In this document: in pieces, positions 54,989 to 63,799 of the stretch
Layout of the letters: every line of letters begins with the position of its first letter
Position numbering within the stretch: position 1 is the stretch's first letter
Assembly (NCBI RefSeq): GCF_003515705.1
Contig: NZ_QWEH01000010.1
Location: 62,001 to 126,000, forward strand
Source: Oceanobacillus profundus
GTDB lineage: Bacteria; Bacillota; Bacilli; Bacillales; Amphibacillaceae
Length of the DNA: 64,000 nt
Direction of reading: 5' to 3'
Position numbers and translations under genes: made by a program
The notes under the pieces: model-generated
What the model was told of the DNA's origin: nothing
What the model saw: only the letters and a program-made list of their open reading frames with translations
Database searches by the model: none

Positions 54989-55574
54989 TAACTATGATTC
55001 ATTCACGTATAACCTATATCAATATTTTTCAGAGTTAGACCTTGAAATTCAAGTTATCCGAAACGATAAAATTTCAATCGCTGAAATTGAAGAGCTCGAA
55101 CCAAAAGCGATTATCATTTCTCCTGGACCAGGTTTACCAGACAAAGCAGGCATTTGTATCGAATTGGTGAAACACTTTCACACAACCATCCCTATATTGG
55201 GCGTATGTCTAGGTCATCAAGTAATTGGAGAAGCGCTGGGAGGCAAGGTTGTTCCTGCAAAGCAAATTATGCATGGCAAAACCTCACTTGTTGCCCATCA
55301 GAATACTGGGGCTTTTAAGGAATTGCAAAACCCGATTGAGGTTATGCGCTATCATTCTTATGTGGTTGATCGGGACACATTACCCGAGGAGTTAGAGGTT
55401 GTTGCATATGCGATAGAAGATGGAGAAATCATGGGGATCAAGCACCGAGACTTTCCACTGTACGGACTTCAGTTCCACCCAGAATCAATTGGCACATTAT
55501 CCGGCAAAACAATGATTCAAAACTTTATGGACGAAATTAGAAAGGAGTTCTTAACCAATGAAACCGTATCTTAA
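54972..55574 (+). CDS. trpG: Anthranilate synthase glutaminase component
   Basis: A 200-residue class I glutamine amidotransferase. ILLIDNYDSFTYNL, ISPGPGLP, nucleophile elbow LGVCLGHQVIGEA, and GLQFHPESI are intact. The TTG start (54972) lies within trpE behind GGAGGTG, so the two subunits are translationally coupled. Unlike B. subtilis, where PabA serves both pathways from elsewhere, this operon has its own trpG; it may still serve folate synthesis. Confidence 0.95.
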   Translation: MILLIDNYDSFTYNLYQYFSELDLEIQVIRNDKISIAEIEELEPKAIIISPGPGLPDKAGICIELVKHFHTTIPILGVCLGHQVIGEALGGKVVPAKQIMHGKTSLVAHQNTGAFKELQNPIEVMRYHSYVVDRDTLPEELEVVAYAIEDGEIMGIKHRDFPLYGLQFHPESIGTLSGKTMIQNFMDEIRKEFLTNETVS

Positions 55575-56583
55575 AAAATTGATGAATCGTGAGCATTTAA
55601 CAGTAACAGAAATGAAGGAAGCTGCAAATTACTGCTTTACAACGGATGTGACTGAAACCGAAATAGCTGGATTTCTAACGGCGTTACAGATTAAAGGAGA
55701 AACTGCTGACGAAATCACTGGACTTGTTGAAGTAATCCGTGCCAAGTCCTCCTATCAAACGAGTCCAATCCAAGATGCAATGGACAACTGTGGTACCGGT
55801 GGTGACGGGTCCAATAGTTTTAATATTAGTACCACCTCGGCATTTGTTATCGCCGGGGCTGGCGTTACAGTAGCAAAGCATGGAAATCGGAGCATCTCCA
55901 GCAAAACTGGAAGTGCTGACGTACTGGAACATTTAGGCGTCTCCCTCTCATTCTCCAACGAGCATGTTAGTGAAATGCTTGCAGAAAATAAAATTGCATT
56001 CTTATTTGCTCCACATGTTCACGAAGCACTTCGCCCTTTTTCAGTCGTTCGAAAACATTTGGGACTGCCAACAATTTTCAATGCGATTGGCCCACTGACA
56101 AATCCGATTGAGCTTGATACCCAACTGATTGGTGTATATCGTAAAGATTTACTGCCAATTATCGCAGAAGCAGCAAAGAAATTGGGCAGACGCCGAGCAG
56201 TTATTGTAAACGGAGCTGGGTCAATGGATGAAGCTTCTCTAGCTGGAGACAATCACTTGATTATCCTCGAGGATGGGAAACTCACTGAAACAACAATCCA
56301 TCCAGAAACGGTTGGCTTATCCATTTATCCAAATGAAAGTATCCGCGGTGGGGACGCAAAGGAAAATGCGGAAATTCTCAAATCTGTTTTAAACGGGATC
56401 CCTGGACCATACTTGGATACGGTTTTATTAAATGCAGGACTTGGACTATTTACAAATGGTAAAGCAAAGAGTCCTCAGGAGGGGATTGAATTAGCACGCG
56501 AAAGCATCCAATCAGGCGCAGCTTTAGAACGATTACAGCATTTAGTAGCATACAGCAAAAAAATTCCAAGTGGGGTGTATTAA
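55558..56583 (+). CDS. trpD: Anthranilate phosphoribosyltransferase
   Basis: A 341-residue enzyme joining anthranilate and PRPP. DNCGTGGDGSNSFNISTTSA, VAKHGNRSISSKTGSADVLE (PRPP and metal sites) and FAPHVHEALRPF plus NAIGPLTNP are conserved. It overlaps trpG by 17 nt; trpC follows without a gap. Confidence 0.96.
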   Translation: MKPYLKKLMNREHLTVTEMKEAANYCFTTDVTETEIAGFLTALQIKGETADEITGLVEVIRAKSSYQTSPIQDAMDNCGTGGDGSNSFNISTTSAFVIAGAGVTVAKHGNRSISSKTGSADVLEHLGVSLSFSNEHVSEMLAENKIAFLFAPHVHEALRPFSVVRKHLGLPTIFNAIGPLTNPIELDTQLIGVYRKDLLPIIAEAAKKLGRRRAVIVNGAGSMDEASLAGDNHLIILEDGKLTETTIHPETVGLSIYPNESIRGGDAKENAEILKSVLNGIPGPYLDTVLLNAGLGLFTNGKAKSPQEGIELARESIQSGAALERLQHLVAYSKKIPSGVY

Positions 56584-57369
56584 ATGACTTTCTTAGAGAA
56601 AATTTTAACCGAAAAGGCAAAAGAAGTTGCCAAATTAAAAACGAAAACGATTGAGCAGAAAAACCACTCTCCAATACCTACTTTCAAAAGCAGAGTCAAG
56701 GGTGCAGCACATATGAATATTATTGCTGAAATCAAACGTTCCTCCCCATCAAAAGGAGCCATTCATATGAATGTAGACCCCGTTAAACAAGCAACACAAT
56801 ATGAACAAGCTGGGGCCGCTGCTATTTCTGTACTGACAGATGAACCTTTTTTCAATGGATCGATGGACGATTTACGAGCTGTTCGAGAAGCTGTAGACGT
56901 TCCGATTTTATGTAAGGACTTTATCATTGATCCGGTTCAAATTGATCATGCAAAAGCCGCTGGGGCAAACATTATTTTGCTCATCGTTGCCGCCTTATCC
57001 AAGGGACAATTTACTGAATTATACAACTATGCAACAAGTCTTGACCTAGAGGTACTCTGTGAAGTTCATAATGAAGAAGAATTGAAATCCGCATTAGAAG
57101 TAGATCCGGAGATTATCGGAATCAATAATCGTAATTTAAAAACATTTGAAGTCGACCTTGGGACAACAGAGAAGCTCGCTTCTCTGCTAACAAAGCAAAA
57201 TGCAATTCTAATTAGTGAGAGTGGAATGAAAACAAAGGAGGATGTAATACGAGCTGCTGATGCAGGGGCTAATGTTGTTCTCGTCGGTGAAACACTGATG
57301 CGATCAGACAACGTAGATGAAACCTTCAAACAGCTGAAAATTCCACTACCAGTGAAAGGGGCGAATTAA
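56584..57369 (+). CDS. trpC: Indole-3-glycerol phosphate synthase
   Basis: A 261-residue TIM barrel. NIIAEIKRSSPSKGAI, SVLTDEPFFNGSMDDL, PILCKDFIID, EVLCEVHNEEELKSAL, IIGINNRNLKTFEVDL and ISESGMKTKEDV carry the catalytic lysines and glutamates. Not fused to trpF, as usual in Bacillaceae. Confidence 0.96.
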   Translation: MTFLEKILTEKAKEVAKLKTKTIEQKNHSPIPTFKSRVKGAAHMNIIAEIKRSSPSKGAIHMNVDPVKQATQYEQAGAAAISVLTDEPFFNGSMDDLRAVREAVDVPILCKDFIIDPVQIDHAKAAGANIILLIVAALSKGQFTELYNYATSLDLEVLCEVHNEEELKSALEVDPEIIGINNRNLKTFEVDLGTTEKLASLLTKQNAILISESGMKTKEDVIRAADAGANVVLVGETLMRSDNVDETFKQLKIPLPVKGAN

Positions 57370-57975
57370 ATGGTCGTCAAAATTTGCGGCATTAAAACAA
57401 TCGATGCAGCCGATGCGGCAGTAAAGGCCGGGGCAGATTATATCGGATTTGTATTTGCCGAGAGTTCGAGAAAAATCTCCCCTGAGGAAGCTGCGATGAT
57501 TGCAAGCTCCCTCCCTGCTTCTGTTAAAAAGGTTGGTGTTTTTGTCAATGAAACGGTGGAGACAATGAAGGAGACCGCTCAAACAGTTGGCTTAGATACC
57601 ATTCAATTACATGGAGACGAACCTCCAGAGGTAGCGGAGCAGCTGCCGTATGAAATTATTAAAGCATTTCCGGTTAATAAAGAAACACTACCTGCCATTC
57701 GCTCTTATCCATGCGACTATTATTTACTAGATTCATGGAGAGGCGGAAGCGGCATTGCCTTCGATTGGAGTTTAGCTGATCAGCTATCCATCAACCGGGC
57801 AAAAATCATGCTAGCTGGCGGACTTACTCCGGAGAATGTTACAAGAGCAATAAACACTGTCAGGCCAGCTGCCGTTGATGTATCCAGTGGTGTGGAAACA
57901 AATAAAGAAAAAGACCTTAATAAAATAGAGCAATTTATAAGAAATGCTAAATTGAATGAGTGGGTGGAGGGTTAG
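57370..57975 (+). CDS. trpF: Phosphoribosylanthranilate isomerase
   Basis: A 201-residue TIM barrel. KICGIKTIDAADAAVKAGAD carries the catalytic cysteine; DYIGFVFAESSRK, LDTIQLHGDE, DSWRGGSGIAFDW and AVDVSSGVETNKEKD (with the catalytic Asp) are intact. Starts directly after the trpC stop. A 227-nt gap containing a repeat array separates it from trpB. Confidence 0.96.
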   Translation: MVVKICGIKTIDAADAAVKAGADYIGFVFAESSRKISPEEAAMIASSLPASVKKVGVFVNETVETMKETAQTVGLDTIQLHGDEPPEVAEQLPYEIIKAFPVNKETLPAIRSYPCDYYLLDSWRGGSGIAFDWSLADQLSINRAKIMLAGGLTPENVTRAINTVRPAAVDVSSGVETNKEKDLNKIEQFIRNAKLNEWVEG

Positions 57976-57992
57976 TTCCTTTGCAAGCCGGT

Positions 57993-58163
57993 ATGGTGCT
58001 ATAAAATAAGAGGTTGGTTCTTTTGCGGGCGGAGGTGGTGTCTTAATACTTAAGGATGGTGCTTTAGCACGCGGCATGGTGTCTTAATACTTGAGGATGG
58101 TGCTTTAGCGCGTTGAGATGATGTCATAATATTAGAGAGCGGTTTTTGTACAGTGATTTATAG
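57993..58163. repeat. Degenerate 41-bp tandem repeat array inside the trp operon
   Basis: TGTCTT occurs at 58039 and 58080 and TGTCAT at 58122, with a weaker unit starting near 57997, giving a 41-42-bp period. Each unit has GGTGCTTTAG 21 nt after GGTGTC, the same internal spacing as the array at 19640-19866. It is non-coding and lies between trpF and trpB. Confidence 0.8.
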
Positions 58164-58202
58164 TTAACTAAACTTTTATAAATGATAAACGAGGTGTAAT
58201 AT

Positions 58203-59402
58203 ATGTCAATTTATACAATGCCAAACGAAGCAGGTAAGTATGGACAATTTGGAGGGAAATTTGTCCCCGAGTTATTAATGCCAGCCGTCATTGAATTAGA
58301 AGAAGCCTATGAGAAAGCAATGAACGATCCAGAATTTATCCAGGAGTTAAACTACTATTTGAAGCAATATGTTGGGCGGGAAACACCATTATATTACGCC
58401 GAGCAACTTACCAAATCACTTGGTGGTGCTAACATCTATCTAAAACGAGAAGACTTAAATCACACAGGTGCACATAAAATTAATAATACGATTGGGCAAG
58501 CATTACTAACATTAAGAATGGGAAAGAAAAAAGTAGTTGCTGAAACAGGTGCAGGCCAGCATGGTGTCGCAACGGCAACTGTTTGTGCATTACTCGGATT
58601 AGAATGTGTTGTCTTTATGGGTGAAGAAGATATTCGTCGACAAAAGCTGAATGTATTTCGAATGGAGCTGTTAGGAGCTGAAGTACGTGGAGTCTCACAA
58701 GGTAGCGGAACGCTGAAGGATGCGGTTAATGAAGCATTGCGTTATTGGGTTAATCATGTTGATGATACCCACTATATTATCGGATCCGTTGTTGGTCCGC
58801 ATCCATTTCCTAAAATCGTACGTGATCTTCAATCTATTATCGGGAAAGAGACAAAAAAACAAATCCTCGATCAAACTGGTAAACTAGCAGATGCAATCAT
58901 TGCTTGCGTCGGTGGTGGTAGTAATGCAATGGGAATGTTCCACCCATTTATCGAGGATAAAGATGTAAAGCTATTCGGTGTAGAAGCTGGTGGTGCTGGT
59001 CTTGATACAAATCAGCATGCTGCAACTTTAACCGGTGGCGATGTCGGTGTATTACATGGAACATTAACTTACTTACTACAAGATAAGGAAGGGTTAATCG
59101 AGGAAGCATTCTCCATCTCTGCTGGTCTTGACTATCCTGGAGTAGGTCCTGAGCATAGCCATTTGCATGAAATAAATCGGGTAAAGTACACATCCATTAC
59201 AGATGATGAAGCACTTGAAGCTTTCCAATTTCTATCCAAAACTGAAGGAATTATTCCTGCATTGGAAAGCGCACATGCAATTGCATATGCAATGAAGCTT
59301 GCAATAGAAATGCCGCAAGACGAGACCATCGTCGTTTGCTTATCAGGGCGTGGGGATAAAGATGTCGAACAGGTGAAAGATCGGATTGGAGGGAACATAT
59401 AA
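58203..59402 (+). CDS. trpB: Tryptophan synthase beta chain
   Basis: A 399-residue PLP enzyme condensing indole and serine. [31 protein letters not shown] (PLP lysine in HKIN), [28 protein letters not shown] and [14 protein letters not shown] are hallmarks. GAGGTG precedes the ATG. The last base is shared with the trpA start. Confidence 0.97.
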   Translation: MSIYTMPNEAGKYGQFGGKFVPELLMPAVIELEEAYEKAMNDPEFIQELNYYLKQYVGRETPLYYAEQLTKSLGGANIYLKREDLNHTGAHKINNTIGQALLTLRMGKKKVVAETGAGQHGVATATVCALLGLECVVFMGEEDIRRQKLNVFRMELLGAEVRGVSQGSGTLKDAVNEALRYWVNHVDDTHYIIGSVVGPHPFPKIVRDLQSIIGKETKKQILDQTGKLADAIIACVGGGSNAMGMFHPFIEDKDVKLFGVEAGGAGLDTNQHAATLTGGDVGVLHGTLTYLLQDKEGLIEEAFSISAGLDYPGVGPEHSHLHEINRVKYTSITDDEALEAFQFLSKTEGIIPALESAHAIAYAMKLAIEMPQDETIVVCLSGRGDKDVEQVKDRIGGNI

Positions 59403-60199
59403 TGGGTAAAGCAAAATTAGAAAAAGCAATTCAAGATAAGGCGAGGGTGAATGAGAAACTCTTCGTTCCTTATATGATGGCAGGCGACGGCGGGCTCGAT
59501 CGCTTAGAAGAAACGATTTATTTCTTACAAAATTGTGGGGCTGCAGCAATTGAAGTTGGTATCCCATTCTCCGACCCAGTAGCAGATGGACCAATAATTC
59601 AAGAGGCCGGTATACGTGCATTAAAACATGGCACAACCTTAGCAACGGTTATCGATAAACTAGCAACCTTTAAAGATAGACGTTCAATTCCAATAGTTAT
59701 CATGACTTATTTAAACCCAATTCTAGCCTACGGAATTGATCGATTCACCAAAGATTGCTTACAAGCGGGAGTTGATGGCGTCATTATACCTGACATCCCG
59801 ATGGAAGAGGAAGGAATCATTGCTAGTTCTCTGCAAGAACAAAACATTGCTTTTATTCGCCTTGCAGCAATGACAAGTTCAGAGGAACGCTTAATAGAAT
59901 TAGCAAAACGTTCAGAAGGATTTCTGTATGCTGTTGCTGTGAAAGGAACAACTGGGGAACGTGAAACACACGATACGAAAGTGCATGATTATTTGAAATT
60001 GCTCAAGAAAAACAGCTCTATCCCTGTTCTAGCAGGGTTCGGTGTATCAAATGCTGAGCAGGCACAACAGCTTTCCAAAGCATGTGATGGTGTCATTGTT
60101 GGGAGTAAAATTGTCCAGCTTTTACACGAAGGAAAATTAAAGGACATCCAGCAATTAATAAATGGAAGTATTCAATCAAACGTGCAAAAAGTTCGGTAA
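59402..60199 (+). CDS. trpA: Tryptophan synthase alpha chain
   Basis: A 265-residue TIM barrel cleaving indole-3-glycerol phosphate. FVPYMMAGDGGLDR, AAAIEVGIPFSDPVADGPII (catalytic Glu and the Asp of SDPVADGP), MTYLNPILAYGID, GVIIPDIPMEE, AVKGTTGERE and AGFGVSNAEQA are clear. Last gene of the trp operon; no strong terminator follows (an 8-bp inverted repeat at 60257-60264/60289-60296 lacks a T run). Confidence 0.96.
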   Translation: MGKAKLEKAIQDKARVNEKLFVPYMMAGDGGLDRLEETIYFLQNCGAAAIEVGIPFSDPVADGPIIQEAGIRALKHGTTLATVIDKLATFKDRRSIPIVIMTYLNPILAYGIDRFTKDCLQAGVDGVIIPDIPMEEEGIIASSLQEQNIAFIRLAAMTSSEERLIELAKRSEGFLYAVAVKGTTGERETHDTKVHDYLKLLKKNSSIPVLAGFGVSNAEQAQQLSKACDGVIVGSKIVQLLHEGKLKDIQQLINGSIQSNVQKVR

Positions 60200-60336
60200 A
60201 ACACACATGTCCAGATAGCTTCTATGTGAACGCGAACTAATTTAAAAATTCTTAACGCTAATTGTTGCATTTATCTTTACAATTATCGCAATTAGCAGTA
60301 AGCTTAGCATGTAATTCGAATAAATAAATAAATAAA

Positions 60337-60430
60337 TACGCACTAGGGGAGCTGCTTTGCTGAGAAAGACGTTTCGCGCCTGACCCTTTGAACCCGAATT
60401 AGATAATACTAGCGTGGGGAATGTGCAGTC
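60337..60430 (+). promoter_or_regulatory. TPP riboswitch upstream of lipM-lipA
   Basis: The thi-box signature is complete: ACTAGGGGAGCTGC, GCTGAGA, CTGACCCTTTGAACCCG, AGATAATACTAGCGTGGGGA. The 3' strand of the closing helix runs into TGCAGTC (60423-60429), which can alternatively pair with GACTGCA (60473-60479), the left arm of the following terminator. Thus TPP binding should favour termination. The nearest downstream genes on this strand are lipM and lipA, not thiamine genes. No convincing promoter was found upstream. Confidence 0.93.
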
Positions 60431-60466
60431 GACAATGGATCGGATATGTTATCGCTGGATAAATTT

Positions 60467-60505
60467 ATCAAAGACTGCATTCTATTTGATGCAGTCTTTT
60501 TTTAG
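60467..60505 (+). terminator. Riboswitch-linked terminator
   Basis: AAGACTGCAT (60471-60480) pairs with ATGCAGTCTT (60489-60498), followed by a run of T. It forms the expression platform of the TPP riboswitch. Confidence 0.9.
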
Positions 60506-60650
60506 CAAAAGCGTAGTCCTGTTAGCGCTGCATGAACTTAGTAAAAGGAAATACGGTGTTTGCGTCATGAGGTCAGGGAAATACCACTAGGTCTTTAACA
60601 TCATCGGCGCAGTAGCTAGCAGCTCTCAAAAAAGTAATTTTTCATCGGAG
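60506..60650. other. Spacer between TPP terminator and lipM, possibly a repeat fragment
   Basis: No gene. ATGAGGTCAGGGA here resembles ATGAGGTGAGGGA inside the long repeat at 38941-39349, so part of it may be a degenerate copy. I see no good promoter. Confidence 0.35.
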
Positions 60651-60659
60651 GTGTCTACA

Positions 60660-61502
60660 TTGAAGAAACATTGGGCTTTTATCGATACCGGCTTCCAAGA
60701 TGCTTCGTGGAATATGGCGTTTGATGAGTGCTTAATCAACTGGCATCATGAAGGTAAAATCCCGCCGACATTACGATTTTACGGCTGGAAAGCACCTAGT
60801 TTATCTGTCGGCTACTTTCAAAAGGTTGACAACAAAATTGATTTCGATGCAATAGAACGACACAGTTGCCAATTTGTTCGTCGTTTAACTGGTGGCAGTG
60901 CAGTCCTTCATGACGATGAGCTAACGTATAGCCTTGTTATTTCTGAGAATGATCCAGATATTCCTGTATCCGTTCAAGAAGCATACCACGTACTATCTAA
61001 AGGGGTGTTTGAAGGGTATCATAACTTAGGTATTCCAGCTGAATATGCCATTTTAGACAGAGATAGCGCCAGAGGGAGAACAGCAATATGTTTTGAGAAA
61101 CCAGCCTTCTACGAAATGGTTGTAGACGGCAAAAAGCTTTCCGGAAATGCGCAAACAAGGAAAAAGGGTGTCCTCATGCAACACGGTTCGGTTCCAATGA
61201 GTATGGATACCGAGATGCTTTTTGATTTATTCCTGTTTTCTTCCGGACGGATACGAGAACGAAGTCGAGCCGCATTTTCCAAAAAAGCGGTTACAATTAA
61301 TCAATTAACGAATCGAGAACATCATTATGACATGTTAACACAGGCATTCAAAGAAGGATTCAAAAAAGGATTAGACCTAGAACTCCACCCTTTGCAGTTA
61401 ACAGAAACCCAATGGGAAGAAGTGCAGCAATTAGCACATTCAAAATATGAAACGAGAGCATGGAATATTAACTCAAATAAGGAGCGTGCTAGCATTGGCT
61501 AA
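60660..61502 (+). CDS. lipM: Octanoyl-ACP:protein (GcvH) octanoyltransferase
   Basis: A 280-residue member of the lipoate ligase fold closely resembling B. subtilis LipM ([52 protein letters not shown]). Cys144 in [12 protein letters not shown] corresponds to the acyl-thioester cysteine that distinguishes LipM from ligases. It transfers octanoate from ACP to GcvH, the start of lipoate assembly. The start is TTG behind GGAGGTG; the GTG inside that site is discounted. The 3' end overlaps lipA. Confidence 0.93.
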   Translation: MKKHWAFIDTGFQDASWNMAFDECLINWHHEGKIPPTLRFYGWKAPSLSVGYFQKVDNKIDFDAIERHSCQFVRRLTGGSAVLHDDELTYSLVISENDPDIPVSVQEAYHVLSKGVFEGYHNLGIPAEYAILDRDSARGRTAICFEKPAFYEMVVDGKKLSGNAQTRKKGVLMQHGSVPMSMDTEMLFDLFLFSSGRIRERSRAAFSKKAVTINQLTNREHHYDMLTQAFKEGFKKGLDLELHPLQLTETQWEEVQQLAHSKYETRAWNINSNKERASIG

Positions 61503-62439
61503 ACAGGCAGAATATATTCGTAAACCAGAATGGCTAAAAACAAAAATCAATACAAATGAATCCTATAAAAAATTGAAGCATTTAATGCGCGATAAGCGAT
61601 TAAACACAGTATGTGAAGAAGCAAAATGCCCAAATATTTATGAATGCTGGAGTGAGCGTAAGACAGCAACATTTATGATTCTAGGTGATACGTGTACTCG
61701 AGGATGCCGATTTTGCGCGGTTAAAACAGGTCTTCCAAGTGGGCTTGATTTAGGGGAACCAAAGCGAGTTGCTGATTCCGTTTCCATTATGGGGTTAAAA
61801 CACGTTGTTGTGACAGCGGTCGCGCGTGATGACCTAGAAGATGGAGGTGCAGCAGTTTTTGCCAATACTGTACGGGCAATCCGCCATCAGAATCCAGGCT
61901 GCACAATTGAAGTCCTGCCATCCGATATGAAAGGGGATTATGAAAGCTTACATACACTTATGGATAGCGAACCAGATATATTCAATCATAATATTGAAAC
62001 CGTTAGACGATTAACAAAACGCGTTCGAGCCATCGCAAGATACGACCGATCCTTACAGCTCCTCCAACGCGTAAAGGAAATTGCACCAAATATACCTACG
62101 AAATCCAGTATTATGGTTGGTTTAGGAGAAACAAAGGAAGAACTCATTGAAGCAATGGACGACTTGCGTGCACATGATGTGGACATTGTTACAATTGGGC
62201 AGTATTTACAACCAACTAAAAAACATTTAAATGTTGAAAAATATTATCATCCAGATGAATTTGAAGAATTAAAAAAAATCGCACTTGAAAAAGGCTTCTC
62301 GCATTGTGAATCTGGACCATTGGTACGCTCTTCTTACCATGCGGATGAACAAGTAAGCCAATCTTCCGCACAAAAACGAATTAAGTATATGAAAGGCTAT
62401 GAAACACAAGAGAATAAAAAAGTTGATTTTCAATTTTAA
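61495..62439 (+). CDS. lipA: Lipoyl synthase (radical SAM)
   Basis: A ~314-residue enzyme inserting two sulfurs into protein-bound octanoate. The radical SAM cluster motif is CTRGCRFC; the auxiliary cluster cysteines are in [12 protein letters not shown], and the C-terminal serine lies in [11 protein letters not shown]. The TTG at 61495 behind AAGGAGCG lies inside the end of lipM; an ATG 16 codons earlier has no ribosome site. With lipM it forms a complete lipoate-synthesis pair. Confidence 0.95.
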   Translation: MAKQAEYIRKPEWLKTKINTNESYKKLKHLMRDKRLNTVCEEAKCPNIYECWSERKTATFMILGDTCTRGCRFCAVKTGLPSGLDLGEPKRVADSVSIMGLKHVVVTAVARDDLEDGGAAVFANTVRAIRHQNPGCTIEVLPSDMKGDYESLHTLMDSEPDIFNHNIETVRRLTKRVRAIARYDRSLQLLQRVKEIAPNIPTKSSIMVGLGETKEELIEAMDDLRAHDVDIVTIGQYLQPTKKHLNVEKYYHPDEFEELKKIALEKGFSHCESGPLVRSSYHADEQVSQSSAQKRIKYMKGYETQENKKVDFQF

Positions 62440-62453
62440 ATAACAGACTACTT

Positions 62454-62497
62454 ATAAATCCCCCTGGTCACTTATAAAATGGTTAAGGGGGATTTAT
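62454..62497 (+). terminator. lipMA terminator
   Basis: ATAAATCCCCCT (62454-62465) pairs perfectly with AGGGGGATTTAT (62486-62497). The ~235 nt beyond hold no gene. Confidence 0.75.
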
Positions 62498-62687
62498 CGA
62501 CAGCATGATCTTCCATCCAACAAATATCCTCTCCCCTCTCTTGGAAAGTGAAATAATAAATACTATCGCAACTTTTATCTCCACTTTAAAACTATCTTTT
62601 CTTACTATAGCTACACCTACTTCATGTGCAGCATTTTCATTTAAATAAATTTATTAGACTATTATACAAGCATTGTGAATATATCTG

Positions 62688-62696
62688 CATATCTTA
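62688..62696 (+). promoter_or_regulatory. Candidate sigma-K -10 element
   Basis: CATATCTTA matches the sigma-K -10 consensus CATAnnnTA, 38 nt before the spore coat gene. The -35 AC is not well placed, so confidence is limited. Confidence 0.4.
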
Positions 62697-62733
62697 ATAG
62701 TAAATACATCACCAAAGAAAGGAGCAGTAGTTT

Positions 62734-63285
62734 ATGAGCTATCCTAACTGTTCATGCGGTCACAATGACTGTGTTTGTGAAGTAGTAAGGAAAATAGTTG
62801 CCGCACAGAATCAAGTAGCTGATAGGAATAAGCACTGTAGCAGTAGCTGCAACGACTCTATAAGAGAATTATATTCCCAAAATCATAGTATAAATAGGAA
62901 TACAACTATCCCATTTATTCTATTTAACAAAGGCAGTCTTAAACCATTTATTGCAAGCGGTGTGTACAAGAAGAAAAAAAAGGGATGTTGCGAGGATGCG
63001 TTTTTCGCTGCTCTCGAAACACCAGTCTTACGGGCAATACGATTTATTCCACATACATGCTGTGTCGAAGTTGAATTATTACAGCCGGTAAATGAACACG
63101 GTATTCCACTGACGCACGGAGGTAAAAATCTAGTTGATTTCTTTAAAGATAAATGTCATCGACAAACAGTAAACTTCAAAAAAACCGGTATATGTATCAC
63201 GCTAGATTTAGAATGTTTTTGTGCGATCACTTGCTTATCGCCAATCAAACTCTTGCCGCGGCGCTCTCATTCTTCAAACTGTTAG
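62734..63285 (+). CDS. Spore coat protein of the CotY/CotZ family
   Basis: A 183-residue cysteine-rich protein: NCSCGHNDCVCEVVRKIVAA at the start (with the typical Cys cluster), a central TIPFILFNKGSLKPF segment and a C-terminal CVEVELLQPV ... DLECFCAITCL part. This is the CotY/CotZ/ExsY layout; these proteins crosslink the outer spore coat or exosporium by disulfides. AAAGGAG precedes the ATG. It shows the organism is a spore former. Confidence 0.92.
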   Translation: MSYPNCSCGHNDCVCEVVRKIVAAQNQVADRNKHCSSSCNDSIRELYSQNHSINRNTTIPFILFNKGSLKPFIASGVYKKKKKGCCEDAFFAALETPVLRAIRFIPHTCCVEVELLQPVNEHGIPLTHGGKNLVDFFKDKCHRQTVNFKKTGICITLDLECFCAITCLSPIKLLPRRSHSSNC

Positions 63286-63286
63286 G

Positions 63287-63391
63287 AACAGAAGCGCAAG
63301 CGCCTGGTTAGCGACGTACGGACTGCGCTCCGAACTGTGGGGAGTTGGAGTAACTAAGTTGCCCACTGCATTCAAATTTTATAATTTCCTA
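63287..63391. repeat. Dispersed structured element, short copy (~105 bp)
   Basis: AGAAGCGCAAGCGCCTGGTT, GCGACGTACGGACTGCGCTC, GTAACTAAGTTGCCCACTGC and TTCAAATTTTATAATTTCCT match the two ends of 38941-39349 with the interior absent. It lies directly after the coat gene stop. Confidence 0.75.
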
Positions 63392-63412
63392 GTTATTTTA
63401 CCAAAACAAATA

Positions 63413-63447
63413 GAAAGACCCTAAAGCACTTTATTTAGGGTCTTTCA
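63413..63447. terminator. Bidirectional terminator
   Basis: AAAGACCCTAAA pairs with TTTAGGGTCTTT around an 8-nt loop, between the coat gene and the convergent small gene. Confidence 0.85.
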
Positions 63448-63669
63448 CTTCTGTTCTTCCGAATTGTTTTTTCGTTGATACTTTCGCTCACTTTGTGAGT
63501 CATCCTTCGTTTTTGTCTTTTTCTTCTCGTCCTGACTTTCTATTTTTAAATCTTCCATCGGAATATCATCGACAAACTTCTGCTCTTTCTGTTCATCTAG
63601 CTTCGTTCTTCTCTCCTCATTCCACTTTGGTCTTTCATTTGTAGAAGAATGCTTATTCTCACTGCTCAT
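63445..63669 (-). CDS. Small, highly charged hypothetical protein
   Basis: A 74-residue protein made almost entirely of charged and polar residues (SSENKHSSTNERPKWNEERR, then a Lys/Glu-rich C-terminus). No domain recognised; probably disordered. The ATG at 63669 spaces well to AGGTGAG; an ATG two codons earlier is too close. Such proteins are common near sporulation or stress genes in Bacillaceae but no function can be assigned. Confidence 0.6.
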   Translation of the reverse strand: MSSENKHSSTNERPKWNEERRTKLDEQKEQKFVDDIPMEDLKIESQDEKKKTKTKDDSQSERKYQRKNNSEEQK

Positions 63670-63799
63670 TTTCATCTCACCTCTACGCTTCTTTTTCTTT
63701 CCTCTTCCTTACTTTCCATATTTCTAAACCTCTATCATGTAAAAACTAATTTTTCTTGGTATACTTTATGGATTGAAAAAGGACGGAGGTTACGTTACG

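Noticed and set aside
60337-60505. T-box leader for trpA/lip region
   Set aside because: The conserved blocks are those of a TPP aptamer and no specifier or T-box core is present.
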